Shown here: positions 1-10,649 of the stretch, piece by piece
Numbering within the stretch: position 1 is the stretch's first letter
Layout of the letters: each line of letters begins with the position of its first letter
Assembly: GCF_012720115.1 (NCBI RefSeq)
Contig: NZ_VNWN01000004.1
Span: 682,001-746,000, forward strand
Length of the DNA stretch: 64,000 nt
Direction of reading: 5' to 3'
From: Sneathiella chinensis
GTDB taxonomy: Bacteria > Pseudomonadota > Alphaproteobacteria > Sneathiellales > Sneathiellaceae
Notes under the pieces: model-generated
The model's database searches: none
Told to the model about the DNA's origin: nothing
The model's input: the letters and a program-made list of their open reading frames with translations, nothing else
Translations under genes and position numbers: made by a program

Positions 1-1717
1 GGTCGGCCTGCCGGAAGTGAAGCTGGGGATCCTGCCGGGTGCCGGCGGTACGCAGCGTCTGCCGCGTGTGGTCGGTGTTCCCATGGCACTGGAAATGATT
101 ACCTCTGGCAACCCGATCGGCGCCAGCAAGGCACTGGAAGTGGGTCTGGTCAGCGAAATCATTGACGGCGACCTGAAGGAAGGCGCGAAAGCCTTTGCCC
201 GCAAGGTTGTGGCTGATGGCCTGCCGCTGGTGAAAATCAGCGATCAGAACGACAAGCTGAAGGAAGCCCGGGAAAATCCCGGCATGTTTGCTGACTTCCG
301 CAAGTCCATTGCCCGCAAGACCCGCAACTTCGAAGCCCCGGAAAACTGCATCAAGGCCATTGAGGCCGCTGTTGAACTGCCGTTCCCGGATGGTTTGAAG
401 CGCGAGCGCGAACTGTTCATGGAACTGATGCAGGGCGAGCAGTCCTTCAGCCAGCGTTACTTCTTCTTCGCGGAGCGTCAGGCTGCGAAAATCCCGGATG
501 TCCCGAAAGACACCCCGCTGATCGATATCAAGACAGCCGGTATCATCGGTGCGGGCACCATGGGCGGCGGTATCGCCATGAACTTCCTGCAGGCAGGTAT
601 CCCGGTGATCATCGTGGAAACCACCCAGGAAGCACTGGATAACGGTATTGCGATCATCAAGAAGAACTATGCCGCCACGGTTTCCAAAGGCCGCATGAGC
701 CAGGACGCCATGGACAAGTGCCTGTCCCTTCTGACCGGTACCACCAACCTTGAGGATATCAAGGATGTGGATATCGTTATTGAAGCCGTGTTCGAGAACA
801 TGGACGTGAAGAAGGAAATCTTCACCAAGCTGGATGCGATCTGTAAGGATGGGGCCATTCTGGCGACCAACACATCCACGCTGGATATCAACGAAATCGG
901 TGCTGTGACCAAGCGTCCGGAATATGTCATCGGCCTGCATTTCTTCAGCCCGGCCAACGTCATGAAACTTCTGGAAGAAGTCCGTACAGACAAGACCAGC
1001 AAGTCTGTCATGGCAACCTGTATGGCACTGGCCAAGCGGATCGGCAAGGTTCCGGCCATGGTTGGTGTTTGCGATGGCTTTGTTGGTAACCGTATCCTGC
1101 ACCGCCGTGCGGAACAGGCAACCCAGCTGATCCTGGAAGGCGCCCTGCCGCAGGATGTGGACCGGGTTCTCTATGACTTCGGTCTGCCCATGGGTCCGTT
1201 CGCCATGGCCGATCTGGCCGGCAACGACGTTAGCTGGCGTATCCGTCAGGGTAAGGGGCAGAAGAGCCCGATTGCCGATGCCATTTGCGAACTGGGCCGT
1301 TTCGGCCAGAAGACAGGCGCCGGTTATTACCTGTACAAGGATGGCAGCCGCACCCCGACACCGGACCCGGTTGTTGAGGACATCATCCTGAAGGCTTCAA
1401 AGGACGCCGGGATTGAACGCCGCGAGATTTCCGATGAGGAAATCCTGAAGCGGTGCATCTATCCGATGATCAACGAAGGCGCGAAAATCCTGGAAGAGGG
1501 CATTGCCACCCGGGCCAGCGACATCGATGTTATCTGGGTTTACGGATATGGCTGGCCGATCTATCGGGGCGGCCCGATGCGCTATGCCGACTATATCGGT
1601 CTCGACAATGTGGTGAAAACCCTGCGCGAGTATCAGGAGCAGTACGGCGATTACTGGAAGCCGGCACCGCTTCTGGAACGTCTGGCGAGTGAAGGAAAGA
1701 CCTTTCAGGACGCCTGA
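1..1717 (+). CDS. 3-hydroxyacyl-CoA dehydrogenase / enoyl-CoA hydratase, FadJ/FadB type (5' partial)
   Basis: Bifunctional fatty-acid beta-oxidation enzyme that hydrates enoyl-CoA and oxidises the 3-hydroxyacyl-CoA with NAD+. The reading frame is open from base 2, so the true start lies left of the window. The first visible residues ([20 protein letters not shown]) are the conserved second half of a crotonase fold. A Rossmann motif GAGTMGGG (about residues 178-185 counting from the GTG at base 17) opens the dehydrogenase domain, followed by the HFFSP and DGFVGNR signatures and a C-terminal dehydrogenase domain. About 566 residues are visible of roughly 700 expected. A strong terminator follows. 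A peroxisomal-type FadJ-like protein is more likely than true FadB because no FadA thiolase follows it. Confidence 0.93.
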   Translation, partial: VGLPEVKLGILPGAGGTQRLPRVVGVPMALEMITSGNPIGASKALEVGLVSEIIDGDLKEGAKAFARKVVADGLPLVKISDQNDKLKEARENPGMFADFRKSIARKTRNFEAPENCIKAIEAAVELPFPDGLKRERELFMELMQGEQSFSQRYFFFAERQAAKIPDVPKDTPLIDIKTAGIIGAGTMGGGIAMNFLQAGIPVIIVETTQEALDNGIAIIKKNYAATVSKGRMSQDAMDKCLSLLTGTTNLEDIKDVDIVIEAVFENMDVKKEIFTKLDAICKDGAILATNTSTLDINEIGAVTKRPEYVIGLHFFSPANVMKLLEEVRTDKTSKSVMATCMALAKRIGKVPAMVGVCDGFVGNRILHRRAEQATQLILEGALPQDVDRVLYDFGLPMGPFAMADLAGNDVSWRIRQGKGQKSPIADAICELGRFGQKTGAGYYLYKDGSRTPTPDPVVEDIILKASKDAGIERREISDEEILKRCIYPMINEGAKILEEGIATRASDIDVIWVYGYGWPIYRGGPMRYADYIGLDNVVKTLREYQEQYGDYWKPAPLLERLASEGKTFQDA

Positions 1718-1749
1718 TCGTTTCGCGTAATCGTGACGTAAAAAACGGG

Positions 1750-1790
1750 AACCCCGCCGGATCTAGGTCTGGCGGGGTTCTTCTTTTTTG
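1750..1790 (+). terminator. Rho-independent terminator after the beta-oxidation gene
   Basis: A perfect 9-bp stem AACCCCGCC / GGCGGGGTT (1750-1758 and 1771-1779) is followed by a T-rich tract. It lies just after the stop at 1717 and overlaps the end of the convergent MFS gene. Confidence 0.85.
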
Positions 1791-3253
1791 CGGTCCCGCT
1801 CGGTTCGGATGGCAATATACAGGCCGGGGATCAGCGAGAGGGAGAAAACCAGCAGGGTGATCAGGAAACAGTCCTGAAAGGTCTGGGTTTCGGCCTCAAT
1901 GCGCTGTGCTTCCGTCAGGAGGGAGACACCGTATTTCTGCGCGGTTTCCTCCAGATGAAAACTGCTGCGGGCGGTGATCAGGATGGCTGTCAGGTTGACG
2001 CCCACCGTGCCCCCCAGCATGCGCACGAAATTCAGGGAGCCGGATGCCTGTGTAATCAGGTCCTGTTGCACCCGCGACAGGGCCAGTGTGCTGTTGGCCG
2101 GCATGACAAAACCCAAGGCCACGCGGCCAATCAACACCCAGCAGGCCAGAACCCAGAAATCGCTGGTTTCATGGGCAAAGCTGAGGGCATATGTGGCGAT
2201 CAGGAAGGTCAGCAGGCCCGCGATGATCATGCGATAAGCGGGGAACATGTCAACCAGTCGGCCCGCAATGGGGAACACGGCCACCAGTGTCAGGCCCGCC
2301 GGCAGCAGGATCAGGCCGGCATCGGTGGCATTCATGCCCTGAACCGTCCGCACAAACAGCGGAATGGCATAGATGCTGGAGAAAAGCCCGGCACTGACCA
2401 ACGCCCCGATGATCGCCGTAGAGGTGAAAACCGGGTTGCGGAAAACCTCAAGCTGGACAAGGGGGGCCTTGCTGCGGGTCTCCCGGACCAGAAACAACAG
2501 CAAGCCGGTCAGGGACAGGATGAAATAGGGATAGACCTGAACCGAGGTCAGGGTATCGAACTGGGAATTGGTCAATCCGATCAGCAACGATCCGACGGTC
2601 ACGCCGATGATGATGAAGCTGAGCCAGTTAAAGGCCTGATGGCGGAAGTCCTGACGCCGGTCGGGCAGGAAGATCCAGCCCAGAATACCGGCAACCATCG
2701 CCAGCGGCAGACTGATGGCAAAGGTCATGTGCCAATCCAGCGTGTCGGTGATGATACCGCCAACCACCGGGCCAATGGCCGGTCCGATCACCACCCCCAT
2801 GCCGAACAGGCCCATGGCGCGACCCCGCATGTCAGGCGGGAACAGGATAAAGACCAGTGACATGGAAAGCGGTTGCAGGATACCCGCCCCGGCCCCCTGC
2901 AGCAGGCGCGCCAGAATAAGCAGCGGATAGTTGGGCGCGGCCCATCCCAATGCCGATCCGGCAAGGAACAGGAAGATGGCCGCCATAAAGGTCAACCGTG
3001 CCCCGATTTCCCGCGTCAGCCACGCGGTGGTCAGCATCATGACCGCATTGGCACACAGGAAGGCCGTGGCCATCCATTGCGCTGATCCTTGCGTGATGCT
3101 GTAATCCTCCATGATGTCCGTCAGGGCCACATTGACCATGGTGGAGGAGAAGATCGTTGTCAGCAGGCCCAGAATGACGGACGAGACCGCCAGCCACTTG
3201 TAGGCGGGACCATATTTTCCAACAAGGCGGTTATATCGGGACGGTTGTTCCAT
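1763..3253 (-). CDS. MFS transporter, DHA2 (EmrB/QacA) family, 14 TM
   Basis: Predicted inner-membrane drug/H+ antiporter of 496 residues, the usual length for 14-helix DHA2 proteins. Hydrophobic segments run through the whole sequence. The antiporter motif C region is GVVIGPAIGPVVGG (about residues 153-166), after the conserved LARLLQGAGAGILQP stretch of helix 4. The start ATG is 3 bases downstream of the stop of the CoA-transferase gene, so the two are almost certainly one transcript. Export of a xenobiotic or of an acid metabolised by the CoA-transferase are both possible. The substrate is unknown. Confidence 0.9.
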   Translation of the reverse strand: MEQPSRYNRLVGKYGPAYKWLAVSSVILGLLTTIFSSTMVNVALTDIMEDYSITQGSAQWMATAFLCANAVMMLTTAWLTREIGARLTFMAAIFLFLAGSALGWAAPNYPLLILARLLQGAGAGILQPLSMSLVFILFPPDMRGRAMGLFGMGVVIGPAIGPVVGGIITDTLDWHMTFAISLPLAMVAGILGWIFLPDRRQDFRHQAFNWLSFIIIGVTVGSLLIGLTNSQFDTLTSVQVYPYFILSLTGLLLFLVRETRSKAPLVQLEVFRNPVFTSTAIIGALVSAGLFSSIYAIPLFVRTVQGMNATDAGLILLPAGLTLVAVFPIAGRLVDMFPAYRMIIAGLLTFLIATYALSFAHETSDFWVLACWVLIGRVALGFVMPANSTLALSRVQQDLITQASGSLNFVRMLGGTVGVNLTAILITARSSFHLEETAQKYGVSLLTEAQRIEAETQTFQDCFLITLLVFSLSLIPGLYIAIRTERDRKKEEPRQT

Positions 3254-3256
3254 GGG

Positions 3257-4381
3257 TCAGTCTTTGAATTCCTCCCGCAAGGGAGCGTTATGTTCGCCAA
3301 GGGCAGGAATGCGCCCGAACCTGTCTTCTGTGCCTTCGAACCGGATGGGAGAGGCGACAAGGTTGATCGGGCCGTTTGGCGCGTCCACAACCGTGCGTTC
3401 AAGCTGTGGGTGATCCGACAGATCCGCCACACTGTTGAGGGAGCCAAAGGCAATCCGGGCCGCAAGCAACCTGTCGGCGGCTTCCGGACGTGTCATTCCC
3501 TGAAACAGGCGGGCAATATCCTGATGCAGTTCTTCCCGGTGGGCGACCCGGTCTATATTGGTTTTGTAGCGCGGATCATCGGCAAGGTCCGGGGTCTTTA
3601 AGACCTTTTCACACAGGTTACGCCATTCGGTCTGGTTCTGGATTGACAGGACGACTTTGCCGCCGTCGCCGGTCTCGAAGGCTTCGTAGGGGGCGATGGA
3701 CGGATGGCGCAGGCCAGCGCGTCCCGGCGCCTTGCCGCCATATTCCTGATGCAGAAGCGGAACCGTCATCCAGTCCGCCATGCCGGCAAACAGGGTGGAT
3801 TTGATGGCCCGGCCTTCTCCGGTTCGGGTGCGCTCATACAGGGCTTCCAGAACAGCAACAAGGCCGTGCATCCCGGCGGCAATATCACAGACGGAAACCC
3901 CGACCCGGCCGGGCTCATCCGGCGAGCCGGTGACGGCGGCCAGTCCGGTTTCCGACTGGACCAGCATGTCATAGGCCTTCATCTTGGCGAACGGGCCTTC
4001 TTCCCCATAGCCGGAAATATCGACGGTAATCAGTGCAGGCTGTTGCGCTCGCAGGGTCTTGCTGTCGAGGCCATATTTGTCGACAACGCCGGGGGCCAGA
4101 TTCTGGATGAAGATATCCGCCTTCAGGATCATCCGCTTGAGAAGGGCAAGGTCTTCCGCGTCCTTGATGTCAAGCTGGATGGATTCCTTGCTCCGGTTCA
4201 GCCAGACGAAATAGGCGCTTTCCCCGTTCACCACATCGTCGTAATAGCGGGCGAAATCACCTTCTTCGCGCTCTATCTTGATGACACGGGCGCCCGCATC
4301 GGCAAGGCGCGAGGAAAGATACGGGGCCGCAACGGCCTGTTCGAGGGACACGACGACGATACCGTCCAGTGGATTGCTCAT
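3257..4381 (-). CDS. CaiB/BaiF (family III) CoA-transferase
   Basis: Transfers CoA between carboxylic acids and acyl-CoAs. The 374-residue product begins MSNPLDGIVVVSLEQAVAAP, the typical family III N-terminus. The conserved catalytic aspartate is Asp138 in AYDMLVQSETGL, and the frame carries family motifs such as LNRSKESI and LAPGVVDKYG. The frame stays open 69 codons further upstream, but family alignment places the start at ATG 4381, preceded by a weak AAGAAG. It is the first gene of a two-gene unit with the MFS transporter. The acid substrate cannot be read from the sequence. Confidence 0.9.
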   Translation of the reverse strand: MSNPLDGIVVVSLEQAVAAPYLSSRLADAGARVIKIEREEGDFARYYDDVVNGESAYFVWLNRSKESIQLDIKDAEDLALLKRMILKADIFIQNLAPGVVDKYGLDSKTLRAQQPALITVDISGYGEEGPFAKMKAYDMLVQSETGLAAVTGSPDEPGRVGVSVCDIAAGMHGLVAVLEALYERTRTGEGRAIKSTLFAGMADWMTVPLLHQEYGGKAPGRAGLRHPSIAPYEAFETGDGGKVVLSIQNQTEWRNLCEKVLKTPDLADDPRYKTNIDRVAHREELHQDIARLFQGMTRPEAADRLLAARIAFGSLNSVADLSDHPQLERTVVDAPNGPINLVASPIRFEGTEDRFGRIPALGEHNAPLREEFKD

Positions 4382-4588
4382 TATTTTTCTTCTTGGTCGC
4401 TGGGAATAGAGATTTGAGAATATCAGAATAACAGCGTTGTTGAGGGAAAACCAAGACAAATTCCGGGATGTGGAAGGGGACGAGGGAGAGATCCCCTCTG
4501 TGTGAATTTGGAGAATTTCTAAAGAGTTCGTAAACTTTTTGGCAATAGGCTTTATTCCCGCATGCGTGAAACCGGGAGGGATGCGCAT

Positions 4589-5734
4589 TTGAAAAGAAAG
4601 AGTAAACAGGGACAGCGCGGCAGCGTATTCGGTATTGTAAAAGCGGGTCTGATGCTTTTTTTCTGCCTTGTCCTGAGTGTACCGGCGTTTGGCCAGTCCC
4701 GCTTTGAGGATTACTGGACAATCGACGAGTTTTTCAGAAAAAAACCGGCACAGAAACAGATTACCGCCGCCTTCGAGAAGCGGGTTCAGAAATCGGGCAA
4801 TGTGGACGTCCCCTTACCGGATAGAACCTTGCGGATCAGTGTGGTTTATCCCGGCGTTCAGGCTTCCGACTATTGGACAAGAAGTGTCCGCGCATTTGAG
4901 GCGCGGCTGAAAGAACTGGGCGTGAAATACACCCTGATGCCCTATTTCACCCGCCCGTCCAAGGATGTGGGGATGCAGCGATCCTATCTTGCCAAGGCGC
5001 TGAATTCCAAGGCTGACTATCTTGTTTTCACGTTGAACGCGGAACGTCACAAGGGCCTGATCCAGAAATTCATGGCGGCCGGGCCGACAAAGGTCTTCCT
5101 GCAGAATATCACCACCCCGTTGAAGGCCTTTGGAAATCGGCAACCTTTTCAATATGTGGGGTTCGATCATATCGCAGGAACCCGCCTGCTGGCGGAACGG
5201 TACCTGACAGAAACCGGGGGAGAGGCGACCTATGCCATGCTGTATGGCCCAGAAGGGTATGTCAGTGCCATGCGGGGGGATAGCTTTTACCTGTTCATGG
5301 ACGAGCATCCGAAAATGAAGCGGGCAGCGGCCTATTATGTGGGCTTTGATCGGGAAAAGGCCCGCGCGGCGGCGCTGGAACTGCTGACGGCCTACCCGGA
5401 TCTGGATTTTATCTATAGCGCCTCGACGGATATCGCGCTTGGTGTGGTGGATGCCTTGAAGGAGACGGGAAAGCTGGGGCAGGTGCTGACAAATGGCTGG
5501 GGCGGCGGGGCTGCAGAACTGGCTGCGCTTGAGGCAGGGGAGTTACCCTTCACGGTGATGCGCATGAATGATGACAACGGGGTTGCCATGGCCGAGGCGG
5601 TCTTTCTGGACCAGACAGGAAGGCGGGCGGCGGTGCCGCTGGTGTATTCGGGTGAGTTGGTACTTGTGGACCAGAAAAGCGGTTCCAAGAGATTGATGGA
5701 ATTGAAGGAACGTGCCTTTAGATACTCAAAATAG
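4589..5734 (+). CDS. luxP: LuxP-like periplasmic autoinducer-2 binding protein
   Basis: Predicted periplasmic receptor for furanosyl borate AI-2. Numbering here counts from an upstream ATG at 4562. A signal peptide (about 21-44, ending VPAFGQ) precedes a sugar-binding fold closely matching Vibrio harveyi LuxP: YPGVQASDYW, LQNITTP, MRGDSF, STDIALG, NGWGGG and VMRMNDD. The ligand contacts known from LuxP structures (Gln77, Ser79, Trp82, Asn159, Arg215, Thr266, Asp267, Trp289, Arg310) map here to Q100, S102, W105, N182, R238, T289, D290, W313 and R334, all conserved. TTG 4589 is preferred because GGGAGGG sits 8 bases upstream, while ATG 4562 has no ribosome site. The partner kinase gene follows immediately. 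Confidence 0.88.
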   Translation: MKRKSKQGQRGSVFGIVKAGLMLFFCLVLSVPAFGQSRFEDYWTIDEFFRKKPAQKQITAAFEKRVQKSGNVDVPLPDRTLRISVVYPGVQASDYWTRSVRAFEARLKELGVKYTLMPYFTRPSKDVGMQRSYLAKALNSKADYLVFTLNAERHKGLIQKFMAAGPTKVFLQNITTPLKAFGNRQPFQYVGFDHIAGTRLLAERYLTETGGEATYAMLYGPEGYVSAMRGDSFYLFMDEHPKMKRAAAYYVGFDREKARAAALELLTAYPDLDFIYSASTDIALGVVDALKETGKLGQVLTNGWGGGAAELAALEAGELPFTVMRMNDDNGVAMAEAVFLDQTGRRAAVPLVYSGELVLVDQKSGSKRLMELKERAFRYSK

Positions 5735-5741
5735 GTCAAAA

Positions 5742-8327
5742 ATGACACGGGAATACAAACTTCCGCTGGTGCTGGCGGGGGGGCTGTTCGTTCTGGTCCT
5801 GCTGATTTTGGCGGTTCTTCTGGCCGCTACCTATCGGAACTCACTGACCGCGCTGGAACAGGAAAGGGCCCAGCTTCAATCCCACAGCCAGTCAATCAGT
5901 GATCTTGTCGCCGAGACCAGCCTGGAAAGATTGCGGCATATCATTGACGTGACCGTCGAGGATGCGGTTTTTACGGAAGCCATCGGTCCGGGCAGTCAGG
6001 ATACCCAGAAGGCCTTTCTGGGAGAGATTTTCTATAACCAGTCGCAAGGCGAGTTTGATGTTCTGGTCCTGTTGACATCGGGCGGTGAGATTGTAGAGCG
6101 GTACCATACCGAGCTTTCCGGCTTCCCGGTGATCCTGCAGGCGGTGCGGGCGTCCTCATCGCAATTGGGGAACTGGTTCTGGGCCGAGGAAGACGCAGGG
6201 CCTTCCGAAAGGTCGCGAATTATGGCCTTTTACAAACAGGCCATCATCAACCAGATTTCCGGCCGGGTGGAAGGCTATCTGGTGGGCGGGGTGTTCTTAA
6301 GCGGGAATACCGGTCTGGCCCAGATGGTCAATGACAGGGCGCAGGCGGATCTGACCGTCCTGATGCGCGGCGGGCAGGTTCTGGCCACCTCGCACGGGGA
6401 CGGCGAGGTGGTGCCAGCAGCGGATCTGGTGTTCGAGGCGGGGCAGGTTGAAAAGCAGGTCTCCGGCTATCGTCTGATCCGGTCTGAAATCCTGTCCGAG
6501 CGGTTTCCGGAAGCGGGCTTTGCCTCGGTCACGGCCTATAATACGGAAAGTGACCGCTCGCTCATCAGAACCTTCGTTATTTCCACCCTTCTGGGGCTGG
6601 GGTTGGCGCTTTTGTTGTCGCTTCTGGCCCTGTCGGCCCTTCGGGCATTGCTTCTGCAACCGTTGGGCAAGGTGATGGACTATGCCCGCACAGTGGGGCG
6701 GCAATCGGATGCGGTTGCGCCGCCGGTGACGTCAATTCAGGAGTTTAACGAGTTTTCCCGGACGCTGGAAAATGTATTCGCCGCCTTTCTGGAGAGTGAG
6801 AAGCGGTTTGCCGATTTTGCGTCTGTCTCGTCGGATCTTTTGTGGGAAACGGACGCAGATCATATCTATACCTATCTGTCGCGGGACCCGCAAAGCAGCC
6901 TGTCCGTCGAGACATCGGACCTGCTAGGGCGCAGACGTTGGGAATTATCCGCAATTGATCTGGAGTTCAGTGACTGGGAGCATCACAAGCAGGCGCTGGA
7001 GGAGAGGCAGCCGTTCCGCAATTTCATTTTCCGTATTTCGGGGGCAGAGGGGGGCTGGGAATACTGGTCTGTAAGCGGGCGGCCTGTTTACGATAATGAC
7101 AATCGGTTTGTGGGATATCGGGGGACATCCACCAATATCACAAGCGAGATTGAGGCCCAGAAGGAAGCCGCGCAATCCCTTGAAAAATTGCGGCAGGCCC
7201 AGAAGATGGAAATTGTTGGCCAATTGACGGGCGGCGTTGCCCATGACTTCAACAATCTGCTCGCGGTGGTTCTGGGTAATCTGGAACTGGTGGAGGAAGG
7301 GATGAGCCATGAGGATCCCAACCGGAAAGCCCTGTCAGATGCCATTCGGGCGGTTGAGAAAGGGGCGGCCCTGACCCATCAGCTTTTGGCCTATTCGCGC
7401 CAGCAGACCCTGAAACCCGTTGTTGTGCGGCCGGGGGAAATCGTCCATGAGATGCAAAGCCTGCTGGATCGGGCGCTTGGCGAGACCGTGACGGTGCGGT
7501 CCAGCCTGAATGACAGTTGGTCCGTGCTGATTGACCCCAATGAACTGGAGAATGCCCTTCTGAACCTTGCGGTCAACGGCCGGGATGCCATGCCAGCCGG
7601 GGGGGAGTTGGTGATCGAGAGTTTCGACATCACCATTGATCAGGATTTTGCCGAAGCCGAGGGGGATATGCTGCCCGGTGACTATGTCTGCGTCGTGGTG
7701 ACGGATACCGGGGAAGGTATCCCGGAGACGGTGCGCGACAAGGTGCTGGAGCCATTTTTCACCACCAAGGAAGTCGGCAAGGGCAGTGGCCTTGGCCTCA
7801 GCATGGTGTACGGGTTTGTAAAGCAATCCGGCGGGGCGCTGAATATCTATAGTGAAATCGGGCAGGGAACGTCTATCCAGCTTTATCTGCCAAAGGTCAA
7901 AGACGCAGACGAGACTATCCCGGTGCCGCCGGGAGATGTGATCCGGGGGCGCGGGGAACTGGTTCTGGTGGTCGAGGATAATACAGCCGTCCGCCGCCTG
8001 ATCGTTTCGCAACTGAAATCCATGGGCTATGCCACGCTGGAATGCGGTGACGGGGTCGCGGCCCTGAACGCGCTGGAGCGGGAGCCGGTGGATATTCTGC
8101 TGTCGGATGTGACCTTGCCGAAGGGAATTTCCGGGGTGGAGATTGTCACACTGGCCGAGGATCAATATCCAGACATGCCGAAATTATTGATGTCCGGTTT
8201 CAGCAAGGAGGTCTTGAGCGGCGAGGTCACCTTGCCCGAAAAGATCGACATCCTTTACAAGCCGTTCACAAAAATCCGCTTTTCAGAAGCCCTCAGCCGG
8301 GCCATCAAGGTTCGGCAGGCAGGGTAA
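5742..8327 (+). CDS. luxQ: LuxQ-like hybrid sensor histidine kinase
   Basis: Inner-membrane partner of the LuxP-like protein. From the upstream GTG at 5712 it has 871 residues. TM1 (about 17-40) and TM2 (288-312) flank a periplasmic domain of about 245 residues resembling the LuxQ sensor domain. A linker, a PAS domain (about 362-480) and HisKA with His511 ([11 protein letters not shown]) follow. HATPase has N-box 612-629, DTGEGIP, and G2 at 690-698. The C-terminal receiver has Asp756, phosphoacceptor Asp799 and Lys850. ATG 5742, 7 bases after the luxP stop, is preferred; GTG 5712 would overlap luxP and has its AAGGA only 2 bases away. No HPt (LuxU) or LuxO partner is in the window. Confidence 0.85.
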   Translation: MTREYKLPLVLAGGLFVLVLLILAVLLAATYRNSLTALEQERAQLQSHSQSISDLVAETSLERLRHIIDVTVEDAVFTEAIGPGSQDTQKAFLGEIFYNQSQGEFDVLVLLTSGGEIVERYHTELSGFPVILQAVRASSSQLGNWFWAEEDAGPSERSRIMAFYKQAIINQISGRVEGYLVGGVFLSGNTGLAQMVNDRAQADLTVLMRGGQVLATSHGDGEVVPAADLVFEAGQVEKQVSGYRLIRSEILSERFPEAGFASVTAYNTESDRSLIRTFVISTLLGLGLALLLSLLALSALRALLLQPLGKVMDYARTVGRQSDAVAPPVTSIQEFNEFSRTLENVFAAFLESEKRFADFASVSSDLLWETDADHIYTYLSRDPQSSLSVETSDLLGRRRWELSAIDLEFSDWEHHKQALEERQPFRNFIFRISGAEGGWEYWSVSGRPVYDNDNRFVGYRGTSTNITSEIEAQKEAAQSLEKLRQAQKMEIVGQLTGGVAHDFNNLLAVVLGNLELVEEGMSHEDPNRKALSDAIRAVEKGAALTHQLLAYSRQQTLKPVVVRPGEIVHEMQSLLDRALGETVTVRSSLNDSWSVLIDPNELENALLNLAVNGRDAMPAGGELVIESFDITIDQDFAEAEGDMLPGDYVCVVVTDTGEGIPETVRDKVLEPFFTTKEVGKGSGLGLSMVYGFVKQSGGALNIYSEIGQGTSIQLYLPKVKDADETIPVPPGDVIRGRGELVLVVEDNTAVRRLIVSQLKSMGYATLECGDGVAALNALEREPVDILLSDVTLPKGISGVEIVTLAEDQYPDMPKLLMSGFSKEVLSGEVTLPEKIDILYKPFTKIRFSEALSRAIKVRQAG

Positions 8328-8330
8328 AGG

Positions 8331-8377
8331 ACAAGCAGGCTGGGCCGGACAGGGTGTCCGGCCGTATTGCGGCTTGT
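8331..8377. terminator. Hairpin between convergent luxQ-like and Mo-hydroxylase genes
   Basis: A 9-bp perfect stem GGCCGGACA / TGTCCGGCC (8343-8351, 8355-8363) with a 3-base loop is nested in an outer ACAAGC/GCTTGT pair. There is no long T-tract, so a terminator role is inferred from strength and position between converging stops. Confidence 0.45.
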
Positions 8378-10647
8378 TAGACGCTGAACCCGTGTTTGGT
8401 GAGGGGGAGGGAGCGAACCCGTTCCCCTGTTGCCGCAAAGAGGGCATTGGCAACCGCCGGGGCAATCGGGGGCGTGCCCGGCTCGCCGATGCCGCCAAGG
8501 GGGCGACCACTGGCAGCGATATGCACCTCGATTTCCGGGCAGTTGGCAAGCCGTACCATGTCATAGTCCGGGAAGTTGCTTTGCTGGACCCGCCCGTTTT
8601 CAATGGTGATTTCCCCATAGAAGGCCGCCGACAGACCGAAAACAATACCGCTTTCCATCTGGGCGCGGACCGTGTCGGGATTGACCACGGTGCCGCAATC
8701 CACCACACAGGTGACCTTGTGAACGGTCAGGGTCTTGTCCGCATCGACGGAAATTTCCGCCACCTGCCCGACGATGGAACCAAAGGATTCATGGAGGGCA
8801 ATACCGCGGGCGCGGCCCGCTGGCAGGGGTTGCCCCCAGCCACTTGCCGCCGCCAGTTTCTTCAGAACCGCCGTGAAATCTGACTGTCCTTCCAGATGGG
8901 CAAGGCGGAAATCGACAGGGTCCGTTCCGGCGGCATGGGCCATCTCGTCCATGAAGCATTCCGTAAAGAACGCATTGTAGGAATGGCCCACACTGCGCCA
9001 GTACCCGACCGGAACCGGCGTCCGAACGGGCACATGTTCCATTAACTTGTTGGGGAACTGATAGGGGATATCCGCCGCGCCTTCCGCCGTTGTATTGTCA
9101 GGCATGTCGGCCCCGGCCCACGGCAGCATCCGTTCGGTGAAGGATCGGGTGACGGAGGGACTGGCAACCCGGTTGAGCCATGTTTCCGCCTTGCCATCCG
9201 CCCCAAGAACCGCCTTGAATTCCGCCAGTGCCGCGGGGCGGTACATGTCGTGCTGAATATCGTTTTCCCGGGTCCAGATCAGCTTGACCGGGGCACCGTT
9301 TGTTTCCTTGGCAATGGTGACGGCCATGACCACCAAATCAATTTCGGCCCGCCGACCGAACCCGCCGCCAAGATAAGGGGTGTGGACAGTGACATTCTCT
9401 GCATCAACATCGGCGGTTTTCTCGGCAAACCATGCCATCAGGGTCGGGGCCTGATTGGGGATGGAAACCTCGACCTCGTTCTCCCCAACAAAGGCCGTGC
9501 AGTTCATGGGTTCCATGCAGGCATGGGCCAGAAATGGAACCTGATAGGTGGCGGACAGGACCGACCCCGCCTTTGCAAGCGCGGCGTTGGTATCCCCGTC
9601 ATCCACATAGGATCGCCCTTCTTCCTGTTGCAGGCTTTCACGGTATTGCTGGAAAATCCCTTCCGAGGACAGGTTTGCGTTGTCGCCTTCATCAAACGTC
9701 ACGGGCAGGGCGTCGACCGCCTTCTTGGCGCGCCAGAAACTGTCGGCGACAACGGCAACACCGGTCCCAACGGATACAACCTTTCGAACGCCCGGCATGG
9801 TGCGAATGGCATCTTCATCCCACGAGCGGACGGTGCCCCCGAAAACGGGACATAATTTCACCGCAGCATATAACAGGTCGCGGTTGTAAAGGGTCGCATC
9901 CAGCCCGAAACCGGCCTTGCCGGTGACCTTGTCCGGAATGTCCTGACGTTTCGGGCTGGTCCCGATGACTTTCCGAAGGCTGGCGGCTTTCAGGGTGACA
10001 TCGGTGGGCGGTTCCATGTCGGCGGCACTTTCCACCAGATCGGCGTAGGAAGCCCGTTTGCCGCTGGCGGGGTGGACAATATGACCCTGTTCGGCGCGGC
10101 ATTCCCCCGGCGAGACCTGCCAGAGTTGGGCCGCTGCTGCGATCAGCATTTCACGGGCCATGGCACCAGCTTTCTGCATGGACTCCCACGAGTTGCGGAC
10201 GCTGGTGCTGCCGCCGGTGACCTGAACCCCAAGAAGATTGGCCACCTTTCTCATGCCCCAGGCGCCAATGGTGGCCTCGCCTTTATGGTGCCCGTCCGAG
10301 AAGGGCAGGCTGTCCATGATGGCGGTGAAGTTGGCATAGACCGGCGCGATCGGGGCCTGTTCCGGGGTGACCGCGGCAACATCAACTTCCAGTTCCTCGG
10401 CCACCAGCATGGACAGGGCCGTGTAAATACCCTGTCCCATTTCCGAATGGGGAACGGCGACGGTGATCTTGCCGGATTTGGCGATTTTTACCCACGCGTT
10501 GAGGACATATTCCCCGTCTTCCATGGTTTCGGCAAAGGCCGCCGCATCGGGGGTGTCTTCCTTGAAGCCGAAACCGATGGCCAGTCCGCCGCCAACGAGG
10601 CCGCCCGCGATCAGGAATTTACGCCGTGAAAACTTGAATTTCGCCAT
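8377..10647 (-). CDS. Molybdopterin-binding hydroxylase large subunit (IorB-like, Tat-exported)
   Basis: Xanthine dehydrogenase superfamily Mo subunit of about 756 residues, most like isoquinoline 1-oxidoreductase or membrane-linked aldehyde dehydrogenase beta subunits. A Tat signal SRRKFLIAGGLVGGG (about 7-21) implies folded export. Cofactor motifs include GGSTSVRNSW (about 146-155) and GGGFGRR (about 427-433), and the C-terminal GGIGEPGTPP carries the conserved glutamate. ATG 10647 is chosen over GTG 10653 because GGAGG lies 8 bases upstream. It starts 2 bases after the 2Fe-2S subunit stop. No cytochrome subunit or XdhC-type chaperone gene is adjacent. The substrate, an N-heterocycle or aldehyde, is unknown. 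Confidence 0.88.
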   Translation of the reverse strand: MAKFKFSRRKFLIAGGLVGGGLAIGFGFKEDTPDAAAFAETMEDGEYVLNAWVKIAKSGKITVAVPHSEMGQGIYTALSMLVAEELEVDVAAVTPEQAPIAPVYANFTAIMDSLPFSDGHHKGEATIGAWGMRKVANLLGVQVTGGSTSVRNSWESMQKAGAMAREMLIAAAAQLWQVSPGECRAEQGHIVHPASGKRASYADLVESAADMEPPTDVTLKAASLRKVIGTSPKRQDIPDKVTGKAGFGLDATLYNRDLLYAAVKLCPVFGGTVRSWDEDAIRTMPGVRKVVSVGTGVAVVADSFWRAKKAVDALPVTFDEGDNANLSSEGIFQQYRESLQQEEGRSYVDDGDTNAALAKAGSVLSATYQVPFLAHACMEPMNCTAFVGENEVEVSIPNQAPTLMAWFAEKTADVDAENVTVHTPYLGGGFGRRAEIDLVVMAVTIAKETNGAPVKLIWTRENDIQHDMYRPAALAEFKAVLGADGKAETWLNRVASPSVTRSFTERMLPWAGADMPDNTTAEGAADIPYQFPNKLMEHVPVRTPVPVGYWRSVGHSYNAFFTECFMDEMAHAAGTDPVDFRLAHLEGQSDFTAVLKKLAAASGWGQPLPAGRARGIALHESFGSIVGQVAEISVDADKTLTVHKVTCVVDCGTVVNPDTVRAQMESGIVFGLSAAFYGEITIENGRVQQSNFPDYDMVRLANCPEIEVHIAASGRPLGGIGEPGTPPIAPAVANALFAATGERVRSLPLTKHGFSV

Positions 10648-10649
10648 GA

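Noticed and set aside
1955-2860. Long open frame antisense to the MFS gene (about 300 codons)
   Set aside because: Composition is rich in Gln, His and Arg with no recognisable domain. It is the shadow of the MFS coding strand in a GC-rich genome.
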